From contig JAHDWJ010000019.1 of NCBI GenBank assembly GCA_023384415.1, forward strand, positions 62,001-126,000: a DNA stretch of 64,000 bases. The letters are read 5' to 3'. This stretch comes from Anaerolineae bacterium. Lineage in GTDB: Bacteria; Chloroflexota; Anaerolineae; Promineifilales; Promineifilaceae. Each line of letters starts with the position of its first letter. The first letter of the stretch is position 1. Both the position numbers and the translations under genes were made by a program. This document shows positions 1 through 8,081 of the stretch, one piece after another. The notes under the pieces were generated by a model. It saw only the letters and a list, made by a program, of their open reading frames with translations, had not been told where the DNA came from and searched no databases.

Positions 1-78
1 CCCAAACAAGATTATGAAGCGATTCAACAAGCATTTGATAAAGCAGCGCGGGTAAACGAGTTTGCGAGTAGTGAGTAA
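1..78 (+). CDS. C-terminal end of an unidentified protein (partial)
   Basis: An open frame enters from the left edge and stops at TAA 76-78, leaving 25 residues that end in a helical, charged tail (…NEFASSE). It lies 48 bp upstream of phoU on the same strand, so it may belong to a phosphate-related operon, but the fragment is too short to name. It is not the usual end of PstB. Confidence 0.5.
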   Translation, partial: PKQDYEAIQQAFDKAARVNEFASSE

Positions 79-126
79 ATGAATAGCTGAAGCGTTCATA
101 TTTCACTCAAGCAACAAGGAACAAAC

Positions 127-789
127 ATGACTCTGGAAAAACGATCTATTCTTAATAAAGAGCTCACCGAACTGCGCACTAATATCTCTCGCCTGGCCGG
201 TATGGTAGATGAAGCCATCCATGAGGCCATGCGAAGCCTATACGAACGCGATATGACCCTGGCGCAAAATGTCAGCGCCAACGACACCCATCTAAACCAT
301 TTGCGCTACAGCATTGAGGAAGAAGCGTTTAAGGTATTAGCGACCCAACAGCCGTTTGCTCTGGACTTACGCACCGTTGTCAGTACCATTCATGTAGCCG
401 TAGAATTGGAACGAATGGGAGATCATGCTGCTGGCATTGCCCGCATGGTTACCCGCCTTTCCGGTGAAGATCACTTTATTTCCGTTCACAAACTGCCCCA
501 AATGGAAAAGCGGGCCAGGCGTATGCTCAATGAAAGCATTCAAGCATTTCTCGCGGCAAACACCGAACTGGCTCACCGCATGATAAAACAAGATGATAAA
601 TTAGATAAACATTATCGCATCATGTTTTCCGAACTGTTACAAGAAATGCGTGATGATGCTTATATTGAACAAGCCAATTATCTGCTTTGGACAGCTCATA
701 ACCTGGAACGTATTGGCGATAGAGCGGTGAATATTGCCGAAAGAGTCATCTTCATGGCAACAGGCAAATTTACCGAATTTAATGCTTAA
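127..789 (+). CDS. phoU: PhoU, phosphate signalling protein
   Basis: Cytoplasmic regulator that links the Pst phosphate transporter to the PhoR/PhoB two-component system and restrains phosphate uptake. The 220-residue length is typical. Two tandem three-helix PhoU repeats are visible (about residues 15-110 and 118-210). Each carries the family metal-binding motif: ELERMGDHAAGI near residue 97 and NLERIGDRAVNI near residue 194. The start has only a weak AAGGA-type ribosome site. No pst genes follow, so any pst operon would lie to the left of the window. The family call is secure; the partner genes are inferred. Confidence 0.95.
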   Translation: MTLEKRSILNKELTELRTNISRLAGMVDEAIHEAMRSLYERDMTLAQNVSANDTHLNHLRYSIEEEAFKVLATQQPFALDLRTVVSTIHVAVELERMGDHAAGIARMVTRLSGEDHFISVHKLPQMEKRARRMLNESIQAFLAANTELAHRMIKQDDKLDKHYRIMFSELLQEMRDDAYIEQANYLLWTAHNLERIGDRAVNIAERVIFMATGKFTEFNA

Positions 790-812
790 GCCGTCACTTT
801 TTAGCTTTTTGG

Positions 813-840
813 TTGACAATCGCTAACTTTGCACTAGAAT
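813..840 (+). promoter_or_regulatory. Sigma-70 type promoter for the liv operon
   Basis: A perfect -35 box TTGACA (813-818) and a -10 box TAGAAT (835-840) are separated by 16 bp, in the 290-bp gap between phoU and livJ. Transcription would start around 846 and leave a 5' leader of about 230 nt before livJ. This is the clearest consensus promoter seen in the window. Confidence 0.7.
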
Positions 841-890
841 CCATCCTCACAAACGCATTTATGGTACCTATTGCCTATCAAGGAGGTGAT
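841..890 (+). promoter_or_regulatory. 5' leader motif with a full-length Shine-Dalgarno not attached to a gene
   Basis: CCATCCTCACA (841-851) lies at the predicted transcript start and AAGGAGGTGAT (880-890) lies 28 nt further on. The second element is an 11-nt complement of the 3' end of 16S rRNA, but no start codon follows at a normal distance; livJ begins 190 nt later. The same pair of elements with similar spacing recurs upstream of aapJ at 20554-20605. The function is unknown; a ribosome standby or leader control site is one possibility. Confidence 0.45.
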
Positions 891-1078
891 ACCCAACATA
901 GCGCGTTAGCCTTCCCCCTTATTGTACTGAACCTGAAACCCAGCAGGTAAAGTAAATGCACTCTTTCAACCCCAAAGATGTTGGGTATGGTTGCCCTTTT
1001 CTGGCATAACATCCCTGGGGACAAGTAGGTGCAAATTGATTCGTTGTTTTAACCCTATTCAAGTCAGGAGAAGAAAAC

Positions 1079-2386
1079 ATGAAGAAGAAGAGTTATTTAT
1101 TGGTAGCTTTGTTGTTACTCTTAGGGTTGATATTGACCGCCTGTGGCGGCAATAGCAGCAGTGGTGACACAACCGGGAACACAGGCACCGGGGGTGATAC
1201 AACCACCGGCGATACAACTGCTCCCTTAACCTGTTCAGATGCTATCGGTTGTGTGGAAGTTGGGCCGGATGATCCGATTCTCATTGCCTATATGCTCACC
1301 ATTTCCGGGGCGACCGCCTTCCTGGGTGAAGATTCCCGCGGTGGTATCGAAATCGCCATTGCCGACCGGGGTGGTAAATTGTTGGGCCATGACATTAGCC
1401 TGACCGGTGAAGATACGCTGTGTAATGCCGAAGGTGGGCAGGCGGCCGCGACCAAAATCGCCGCCAACACCTCCATCGTTGGTATTATTGGCACCTCTTG
1501 CTCCAGCGAAGCTCGGGCGGCTCTGCCCACCATCAGCGGTGCTGGCCTGGTCATGATCTCCCCCTCTAACACCGCTCCTGGCCTCACCAATGATGATCCA
1601 GCTACTGAAGGTACCTGGCAACCTGGTTATTACCGCACGGCTCACAATGACCTGTTCCAGGGCCGTGTTGCCGCCGAATTTGCCTACAACGAGCTGGGTG
1701 CCCGCACTGCCGCCACCATCCATGACGGTTCTCCCTATGCTGATGGTTTGCGTAAAGTATTTGAAGATGTCTTCAAGGAATTGGGTGGGGAAATCACCTA
1801 TGCCGGGGCTGTGAATGTTGGCGAAACCAACATGAGTTCTGTGCTGACGGACATCGCCGCCAATGCCCCTGACATCATCTACTTCCCCATCTTCGAGCCA
1901 GAAGGGAACTTTATTGCCGAGCAGTCTGGTGATTTTGCGGCCTTAAGCAACACCAAATTGATGGGAGCGGATGGTTTGTTGTCTGCTTCCTTCCCCGAGG
2001 CCACCGGCGCGGCCGCCATTGGCATGTACCTCTCCGGTCCGGCTGTCTCTGGTGATGCTTACAGCGCTTTCCTGACCAAATGGGATGCTCGATTCGGTGG
2101 GGCACCCCCCAGCGGCTTCCATGCCCATGCTTATGATGCCACCAATATGCTCCTGGATGCTATCGAAAAAGTAGCCCAGGTTGGGGCTGATGGCACCATC
2201 CTCATCGGCCGTCAGGCGCTGCGAGATGCTCTCACTGCTACCGCCAACTTCAACGGCTTGACTGGCGTCCTAACCTGTAATGCCACTGGCGACTGTGCCA
2301 CCGGTGAGGCTCTGGCCATCTACCAGGTTACCGAAGCCGAAGTTAGTGGTGGCAATTGGCCCCCCCCCATTGTTTGGCAACCCTAA
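1079..2386 (+). CDS. livJ: Branched-chain amino acid ABC transporter, substrate-binding lipoprotein
   Basis: Extracytoplasmic receptor that would deliver leucine, isoleucine, valine or a related substrate to LivHM. The 435-residue protein starts with a lipoprotein signal (KKK followed by a Leu-rich core) ending in the lipobox LTAC at about residues 19-22, then a Gly/Ser/Thr linker to about residue 48. A type-1 periplasmic-binding fold (Peripla_BP_6) fills the rest, with the typical IGTSCS and ISPSNTAPGLT stretches around residues 140-170. The SD TCAGGAG precedes ATG. It heads the liv operon but is separated from livH by two hairpins, which may let the binding protein be made in excess. Substrate specificity cannot be read; urea or amide relatives share the fold. 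Confidence 0.93.
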   Translation: MKKKSYLLVALLLLLGLILTACGGNSSSGDTTGNTGTGGDTTTGDTTAPLTCSDAIGCVEVGPDDPILIAYMLTISGATAFLGEDSRGGIEIAIADRGGKLLGHDISLTGEDTLCNAEGGQAAATKIAANTSIVGIIGTSCSSEARAALPTISGAGLVMISPSNTAPGLTNDDPATEGTWQPGYYRTAHNDLFQGRVAAEFAYNELGARTAATIHDGSPYADGLRKVFEDVFKELGGEITYAGAVNVGETNMSSVLTDIAANAPDIIYFPIFEPEGNFIAEQSGDFAALSNTKLMGADGLLSASFPEATGAAAIGMYLSGPAVSGDAYSAFLTKWDARFGGAPPSGFHAHAYDATNMLLDAIEKVAQVGADGTILIGRQALRDALTATANFNGLTGVLTCNATGDCATGEALAIYQVTEAEVSGGNWPPPIVWQP

Positions 2387-2394
2387 ACCTTCAT

Positions 2395-2433
2395 AGAAGA
2401 ATGGTTCAATCTTAAAAGTTGAACCATTCTTCT
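2395..2433 (+). terminator. Perfect 15-bp hairpin without T-tract
   Basis: Arms AGAAGAATGGTTCAA (2395-2409) and its exact complement (2419-2433) enclose a 9-nt loop just after livJ. No T-run follows, so it may stabilise the livJ mRNA end or act together with the terminator at 2452. It belongs to a set of look-alike hairpins (26798, 34109, 48178). Confidence 0.6.
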
Positions 2434-2451
2434 AAATCAAAATAGTTTGCT

Positions 2452-2483
2452 AAAAAAAGCCAGGAACAACTCCTGGCTTTTTT
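2452..2483 (+). terminator. Rho-independent terminator after livJ
   Basis: GCCAGGA (2459-2465), loop ACAAC, TCCTGGC (2471-2477), then TTTTTT. The 5' side carries seven A residues, so the stem can extend and work in both directions. It separates livJ from the permease genes, suggesting partial read-through or a second promoter in 2484-3019. Confidence 0.85.
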
Positions 2484-3019
2484 GTTCGTCAATCATACCT
2501 AACATCTCAGTAAAACGTATAATCTTTGGGAGGGTTGACCCATGCGCTTGCCCATTACAGAAATCTTCCACAGGTTCGCCCCGACTTACTGGGAAGATAT
2601 AAGCACACCTATTCAATCTCTAACAGCCTGTCGGAGAAAAATTCGTACACGGATTTTCACGGATGAACACGAATTTTTCTTTGGTAACTTTGCGCCTTCG
2701 CGTCTCTGCGCGACCTTTTTTCAGTAGGGTCACGGATGAACCCGGATTGGGGGAGATGACGAAGCTAAAAATCCGTGTAATTCGCCTCGATCCGTATCCT
2801 AAAAAAGGAAATACAGGACTTTTCCGACAAACTGCCAGGGCATGTGAAACTGGCAGCGGTTTTACCAAAGGTGTGGGTTGGACGGCTGGGTGGCTCCGAA
2901 AAATTACCTTTTTTGCACAATCCATATCCTTTGGGAAAATAGGTCATCTCTGTTAGTCGCCCTTGGATTGGTCGTGCCCCAATTAAGTACTAATCGGAGT
3001 CAAGGGAAGAAGGAGGATC
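2484..3019. other. Intergenic region between livJ and livH with dispersed repeat
   Basis: There is no convincing gene in these 536 bp. Short open frames here translate repeat DNA and are rejected. The segment 2630-2790 is built from a dispersed repeat family (see 2668-2732). The remainder holds the AAGGAGGATC ribosome site of livH, and no clear promoter was found. Confidence 0.5.
2668..2732 (+). repeat. 65-bp dispersed repeat, copy 1
   Basis: This segment is nearly identical to the reverse complement of 54101-54165, differing at only about three positions over 65 bp. It contains the CTTTGCGCCTTCGCG core. Both copies lie between genes. The translated products resemble commonly mis-annotated small proteins, so this is treated as non-coding repeat DNA. 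Confidence 0.8.
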
Positions 3020-4093
3020 ATGCGTTCACGATACTTTGATAACATCTCCTGGGTTTCACTCATTCTCGGTATTCTGCGAATTGTCATTCTGGTATTAATT
3101 GTTGTTGGCGCATACAACACCCTCAGCTCCGGCAAATATTCAGCGGAAGCATGGGTTGGCCTTATTGCTTCTGGTCTGGCCCAGGGAAGTATCTACGCCC
3201 TCATTGCTTTGGGGTACACGCTCGTTTATGGTATTTTGTTAATGATCAACTTTGCCCACGGTGAAATATTTATGGCTGGGGCAATGACCGCTTCTTTTCT
3301 AGCTAACAGCTTTGCTCGTTCTGGTTTTCTCAATCAAAGCCCTGTTTTAGCCATCTTTATTTTGCTCTGTTTTGCTGGCCTGGTATCGGCAAGTATCGCC
3401 ATTTTATTAGAACGGATTGCCTATCGCCCTCTACGAGGATCTCCCCGGCTCGTGCCCCTTATTACCGCCATTGGCGCTTCCTTTTTTCTCCAATATACCT
3501 TTCGTGGGTTATATGGGTCTGGTTTCCAATCGTATCCGGGTACTGTTGATGCACTTAAAGGGAACCTGACTATCGGTTCTCTACAAACCCCCATTACCTT
3601 GACTCAGGTTTTTGTCTTTTTCTGTGCCTTCGCCCTGATGATGGCTTTGTACTGGTTGGTTGAACGTACCAAAATTGGGATGGCTATGCGGGCTGTTTCG
3701 GAGAATAAAGAAGTGGCCGCCCTGATGGGTATTAATATTGATCGGATCATTGTTATTACGTTTGCTCTGGGAGGGTTTTTAGCCGGAGCGGCTGGGGTGA
3801 TCAATGGTATTTACCGGCCGCAAGGGGTGTTCTTTCGTATGGGGTTCTTTCCTGGGGTAAAAGCGTTTACGGCTGCGGTGTTAGGGGGAATTGGTAGTGT
3901 CCCGGGAGCTATGCTGGGGGGGTTGTTCTTAGGCCTCGTTGAATCTTTAGGCCCTAATCTCGTTTTGGAAGGGTTGGGCATTCCTGGAGCTAACCAGTTA
4001 AAAGATGCCATTGCTTTCACGATGCTGGTTTTAGTGTTAATCTTCCGCCCCCAGGGTATTTTGGGTGAGCGTTTAGCCGAAAAGAAAGCATGA
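3020..4093 (+). CDS. livH: Branched-chain amino acid ABC transporter permease LivH
   Basis: Integral membrane subunit that forms the translocation path with LivM. The 357-residue protein is slightly longer than usual (about 290-310) because of an extra N-terminal membrane segment (about residues 14-33). The family core begins near residue 45 (GLAQGSIYALIALGYTLVYG) with the characteristic NFAHGEIFMAGA segment near residue 80. The cytoplasmic-loop region near residues 225-240 (MRAVSENKEVAALMGIN) contacts the ATPases. A strong SD, GAAGGAGGATC, precedes ATG. It lies 10 bp before livM in one transcription unit. Confidence 0.95.
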   Translation: MRSRYFDNISWVSLILGILRIVILVLIVVGAYNTLSSGKYSAEAWVGLIASGLAQGSIYALIALGYTLVYGILLMINFAHGEIFMAGAMTASFLANSFARSGFLNQSPVLAIFILLCFAGLVSASIAILLERIAYRPLRGSPRLVPLITAIGASFFLQYTFRGLYGSGFQSYPGTVDALKGNLTIGSLQTPITLTQVFVFFCAFALMMALYWLVERTKIGMAMRAVSENKEVAALMGINIDRIIVITFALGGFLAGAAGVINGIYRPQGVFFRMGFFPGVKAFTAAVLGGIGSVPGAMLGGLFLGLVESLGPNLVLEGLGIPGANQLKDAIAFTMLVLVLIFRPQGILGERLAEKKA

Positions 4094-4103
4094 CAGGTGA
4101 ACC

Positions 4104-5789
4104 ATGAAAAACATTGATTGGCGCTATGTGTTACGTCTGGGGTTAATAGCTGGCGTGGTGGTCGCGTATGTTTCGGCGATTGGGGTATTGGTCACGTTTA
4201 ACTCCCGTTCAATAGTGGCTGGGGTTCTAACGTTAGGTCAACTGATTCTCTACATAGCTCCCCTGTGGGCGGGTTATTTGGTGGGCAAAAAGGTATTAGC
4301 TGATGGTGGCTCATATTTAGAATCACTGCTGTCGGGGCTGGGGGTGGGGGTGCTTTCGATGGTGCCGGTGTTGGGGCTAATTATTTTGCCTCATGCGCTT
4401 TTGCCCAATTTGCGCCGCATTTTTGTTAATATTTCTCCTGACTTGATTACACTGTTGACATTTCAACAGGAGAGTTTATTGAGTGGCAGTTTGCTGCTGG
4501 TAGGGCTGATGACCGCTTTAGGGCTGGTCGGCAGTGCCACCCATCTCATCCCAACCCAGGTACGCCGGCCGCTGGCCATTGCCTTGTTATGGGTGGTATT
4601 GGTAGGGATGTTTAGTGAGCTGCTGATTCAGATTTTGCGGCCGCTCAACCGCACTCTCGTCACCACCTTCTTCCAGGGCAATGCCCTCAAATCTAATATT
4701 GCTCTCGCCCTTTTTGCCATTACGGCGGCCCTAAATTGGATCGTGACCAGCCAACGCGAAACAGTCAAAACCCAAATCAAACAGCTGCCCTCTGATTATC
4801 AAAAAGGGCTTTATATTGCCAGTCTGGTGCTGGTGTTTATTTTGTTCATGTTATTACCCCGCGTCGTTGGCAGCTTCTTAAGTGAAGTGCTGGTAAATGT
4901 AGGTCTCTACATCCTGATGGGACTTGGGTTAAATATCGCTATTGGTCTGGCAGGGCTGCTAGACCTGGGCTATGTTACCAACTTTGCTATTGGGGCTTAT
5001 ATTATGGGGGTTCTCACCAGTACCAGCAGCTTGGGCCGAGGGCAGCTTTCCTTCTGGGTAGTCATACCTATCTGCATTGTCTCGGCTATGATCACGGGCT
5101 TTTTACTGGCCTTACCGGTGCTGCGGATGCGCGGGGATTATCTGGCGATTACGACGTTGGGTTTTGGGGAGATTATTCGCCTGTTAGCCCTTTCTGACTG
5201 GCTGCGGCCGCTCATCGGCGGGGCACAAGGTATCGTCTTCATTCCCAAACCAGCTATTTTTGACTTCGTTTTTGGTACTTCATCCCAGCTTTATTACATC
5301 GTCTTCTTTGGCTGCCTGCTCGTCCTTTTTGTCTCCGTCCGGCTTAACAATTCCCGCACCGGCCGCCAATGGATGGCTCTGCGTGAAGATGAAGATGCTG
5401 CCAAAGCCATGGGGATTGATACCATCCAGACGAAATTGTTAGCCTTTACCCTAAGTGCGGCTTCAGGAGGGTTGGCGGGAGCTATTTTTGCCAGCAAATT
5501 AGGCACCATTTTCCCCAACAGCTTTGATTTATTAGTCTCCATCAACGTCTTAGCCCTCATCATCGTGGGGGGAATGGGGAGCATTCCCGGTATTATGGTG
5601 GGGGCGCTTGTTTTGATTGGCCTGCCCGAGCTGCTGCGTGAATTTGCGGAATATCGGCTGCTGGCCTATGGCGTTTTATTGATCGTTATGATGCTGGCCC
5701 GACCCGAAGGGCTGATTCCCTCTGAGATACGTCAGCGGGAACTACATGACGAAGAGGTAATTTCCACCGTGGAGAATCCCTCTGCCTGA
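4104..5789 (+). CDS. livM: Branched-chain amino acid ABC transporter permease LivM, with extra N-terminal membrane domain
   Basis: Second permease subunit. The family core starts around residue 235 and carries the conserved GLGLNIAIGLAGLLDLGYV block near residue 275 and the ATPase-contact region MALREDEDAAKAMGI near residue 425. At 561 residues it is much longer than common LivM proteins (about 300-420). The first roughly 230 residues add several extra hydrophobic segments of unknown role. It runs in the same direction as livH and livG, but a 128-bp gap with an inverted-repeat element follows its stop codon. Confidence 0.93.
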   Translation: MKNIDWRYVLRLGLIAGVVVAYVSAIGVLVTFNSRSIVAGVLTLGQLILYIAPLWAGYLVGKKVLADGGSYLESLLSGLGVGVLSMVPVLGLIILPHALLPNLRRIFVNISPDLITLLTFQQESLLSGSLLLVGLMTALGLVGSATHLIPTQVRRPLAIALLWVVLVGMFSELLIQILRPLNRTLVTTFFQGNALKSNIALALFAITAALNWIVTSQRETVKTQIKQLPSDYQKGLYIASLVLVFILFMLLPRVVGSFLSEVLVNVGLYILMGLGLNIAIGLAGLLDLGYVTNFAIGAYIMGVLTSTSSLGRGQLSFWVVIPICIVSAMITGFLLALPVLRMRGDYLAITTLGFGEIIRLLALSDWLRPLIGGAQGIVFIPKPAIFDFVFGTSSQLYYIVFFGCLLVLFVSVRLNNSRTGRQWMALREDEDAAKAMGIDTIQTKLLAFTLSAASGGLAGAIFASKLGTIFPNSFDLLVSINVLALIIVGGMGSIPGIMVGALVLIGLPELLREFAEYRLLAYGVLLIVMMLARPEGLIPSEIRQRELHDEEVISTVENPSA

Positions 5790-5883
5790 GTAACTACTAA
5801 CCCTCTCTGGTGATATAACCTTCCGAAGGTTTCGTTGCCAATGATCACCAGTGGGGAAAACCTTCGGAAGGCTTAGGAGTTAC
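5790..5883. repeat. Small element with GTAACTACTAA terminal inverted repeats, copy A
   Basis: It begins with GTAACTACTAA (5790-5800), one base after the livM stop, and ends with TTAGGAGTTAC (5873-5883). The two ends are complementary at 10 of 11 positions. The interior holds another inverted repeat, AACCTTCCGAAGG, seen at both 5818 and 5860. Ends of the same type bound elements at 28131, 42969 and 48279. It sits inside the liv operon between livM and livG. Confidence 0.6.
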
Positions 5884-5916
5884 CTGCCTGATAGAATGGT
5901 GGCGTAATAAAGGCGA

Positions 5917-6723
5917 ATGTTTATGACCGATAACATCTTAGTTGCGGAGCAAGTTACAAAACGGTTTGGGGGATTGGTGGCAATCAAGGATTTGACTTTT
6001 GCCATTCCCCGTCAATCCATTGTTAGCATTATTGGTCCCAATGGGGCGGGCAAGACCACTTTTTTTAACTGTATCACCGGGTTTTACACCATTGATGAAG
6101 GGGAAATGGTGTTTGATGGGATACGCCTGAATGGACGTGAAGCGAATCAAATTACCCGGTTGGGCATTGCCCGGACTTTCCAAAATATCCGCTTGTTTAG
6201 CAATATGACGGCCATTGAAAATATCATGGTAGGCCAGGAGCCTCATCTTACTTCTACCTGGTTGGGGGCTATTATCGGCACACCGTTTAGCCGCCGGGAA
6301 GAGGTGGATGCGGAACAAGAGGCTCGTCGCCTGCTTCGGTTTGTAGGGCTGGCAGGGAAAGGGGATGCTATGGCTCGTAACCTCTCTTACGGAGATCAGC
6401 GACGGTTGGAAATTGCCCGCGCTTTAGGCAGTAAACCCAAGCTGCTGCTGCTTGACGAGCCAACGGCGGGTATGAACCCCAAAGAAACCGCCGAAACGAC
6501 CCAGTTTATTCGCCATTTACGGGATGAGTTGGGTATTACGATTTTGCTGATTGAGCATGATATGCGGGTGGTGATGGGTATTTCAGAGCAGGTGACGGTG
6601 TTGGATTATGGGGAGAAGATTGCGGAGGGAAAACCAGCCGAGATTCAGAGTAATCCCCGCGTCATTGAAGCGTATTTGGGTCGGGGCGCGGCCGCGAGTG
6701 CAACTATCAATACGGCGGCTTAA
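5917..6723 (+). CDS. livG: Branched-chain amino acid ABC transporter ATP-binding protein LivG
   Basis: One of the two ATPases that power the Liv importer. Walker A GPNGAGKTT lies near residue 40, the ABC signature LSYGDQRRLEIARAL near residue 157 and Walker B LLLLDEPTAGMNP near residue 180, followed by the LivG-type C-terminal tail. Length (268) is usual. Two start codons are possible, ATG 5917 and ATG 5923; the short AAGG at 5909 fits either. It is followed 17 bp later by livF. Confidence 0.95.
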   Translation: MFMTDNILVAEQVTKRFGGLVAIKDLTFAIPRQSIVSIIGPNGAGKTTFFNCITGFYTIDEGEMVFDGIRLNGREANQITRLGIARTFQNIRLFSNMTAIENIMVGQEPHLTSTWLGAIIGTPFSRREEVDAEQEARRLLRFVGLAGKGDAMARNLSYGDQRRLEIARALGSKPKLLLLDEPTAGMNPKETAETTQFIRHLRDELGITILLIEHDMRVVMGISEQVTVLDYGEKIAEGKPAEIQSNPRVIEAYLGRGAAASATINTAA

Positions 6724-6740
6724 TTTTGGGAGAGTAACCT

Positions 6741-7454
6741 ATGGCTTTGTTAGAAGTCAACGATGTCCACACCTATTATGGCAACATCCACGCCCTCAAA
6801 GGTATCTCCTTAACCGTGGAAGAAGGAGAGGTTGTTTGCTTGATTGGGGGAAATGGGGCGGGGAAAACAACAACCCTGCGTACCATTTGCGGTTTGCTAA
6901 GACCCCGGCAAGGATCCGTCCTTTTTCGCGGCCACGATATTATAGATTTCCCCCCGCACACCTTGATCAGCAAGGGGATTGCCATGGTGCCAGAGGGCCG
7001 GGGTGTTTTCGCCAAACTAACGGTGACGGAAAATCTAGAACTAGGAGCGTATTATCGTCAAGACAAAGAAGGGATTAAAAAAGATATGGAGAATGTCTTT
7101 TCCCTCTTTCCGCGCCTGCGGGAGCGGCAGAAACAGTTGGCTGGGACAATGAGTGGTGGCGAGCAGCAGATGTTGGCGATGGGACGTGCTCTCATGGCGC
7201 AGCCGCGACTACTTCTCCTTGATGAGCCATCCATGGGGTTGGCCCCCGTCCTGGTAGAAGCGATCTTTGATATTATCCAAACTATCAACAAAGATGGCGT
7301 CACCATTCTCCTGGTTGAACAAAACGCCCACATGGCCTTGCAAGTAGGCCACCGGGGCTATGTCTTGCAAACTGGTGAAATTGTCCTCAGCGATACGGCT
7401 AAAGCATTGCAACAGAACGCTACCGTGCAAAAAGCTTATCTGGGGATTGAATGA
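6741..7454 (+). CDS. livF: Branched-chain amino acid ABC transporter ATP-binding protein LivF
   Basis: Second ATPase of the importer, 237 residues. Walker A GGNGAGKTT lies near residue 36, the signature MSGGEQQMLAMGRAL near residue 136 and Walker B LLLLDEPSMGLAP near residue 157. The SD GGGAG lies 8 bp before ATG. The stop codon overlaps the ATG of the following broken Rpn gene in an ATGA arrangement. Confidence 0.96.
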   Translation: MALLEVNDVHTYYGNIHALKGISLTVEEGEVVCLIGGNGAGKTTTLRTICGLLRPRQGSVLFRGHDIIDFPPHTLISKGIAMVPEGRGVFAKLTVTENLELGAYYRQDKEGIKKDMENVFSLFPRLRERQKQLAGTMSGGEQQMLAMGRALMAQPRLLLLDEPSMGLAPVLVEAIFDIIQTINKDGVTILLVEQNAHMALQVGHRGYVLQTGEIVLSDTAKALQQNATVQKAYLGIE

Positions 7455-8076
7455 GTGAATTGACCAATCCCCATGATCGTTTTTTCAAAGAATCTTTTTC
7501 CCGCCCGGAAATAGCCCGCGACTTTTTGGCCCGTTATCTACCCCCCACTGTCGCCACCCTTTTCGATCTGGATACTCTGGAACTCAGAAAAGATAGTTTT
7601 ATTGATCGCGATTTGCAGCAGCATTTTTCTGATCTGCTTTATCAATTATCCTTGCGCCAAGGAGCCAAGGTTTTTGTCTATACTCTTTTAGAACACAAAA
7701 GCAGCGTGGAACCGTTAACGAGTTTCCAGTTATTGCGTTACAAAGTTCGTATACTGGATTGAGCCAGATAGTGGAAAATGCTCTTAGTGGGTATGGAGAC
7801 GAGATTATGGGTACAGTAGCGGAAGAGTTGATCCAGCAAGGAATGCAGCAAGGAATACAGCAAGGAATGCAGCAAGGAATGCAGCAAGGACAAGAGCAAG
7901 GGTTACGTCAGGCGATTTTAGACCTGCTAGCTATTCGCTTCGATCTGGTTTCACCTCAATTGAGCTCCCGCTTGCAGCAAATTAAGAGCCTTGACACTTT
8001 ACGCCAATTGCTGCGTGAAGCCGCTGTCGTTGATAAAGCCACAAGTTTCCAGCAGTTTCTAGCCAACCTGGAATAA
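7451..8076 (+). pseudogene. Broken Rpn-type PD-(D/E)XK nuclease/transposase gene
   Basis: Rpn/YhgA-like proteins (Transposase_31, PD-(D/E)XK family) are about 300 residues. Here the N-terminal 103 residues (…NPHDRFFKESF…, typical family start) end at a TGA at 7760. The C-terminal part resumes in another frame from about 7759 with the usual QQGMQQG coiled tail. The middle of the nuclease domain, roughly 100 residues or more, is missing. Together these indicate an internal deletion with frame change. The first piece is translationally coupled to livF (ATGA), so a truncated peptide may still be made. Loss of most catalytic residues makes nuclease activity unlikely. Confidence 0.75.
7834..7902 (+). 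repeat. 12-bp tandem repeat coding for QQGM units
   Basis: About five head-to-tail copies of CAGCAAGGAATG or close variants, followed by a degraded one. They encode the Gln/Gly/Met coiled tail common in Rpn-like proteins. Such repeats can change copy number by slippage. Confidence 0.8.
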
Positions 8077-8081
8077 TTTCT

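Noticed and set aside
2620..2956. Small open frames with GRAETRRRKVTKE-like sequence
   Set aside because: They translate a dispersed repeat that recurs at 54101; no start signal and no independent conservation.
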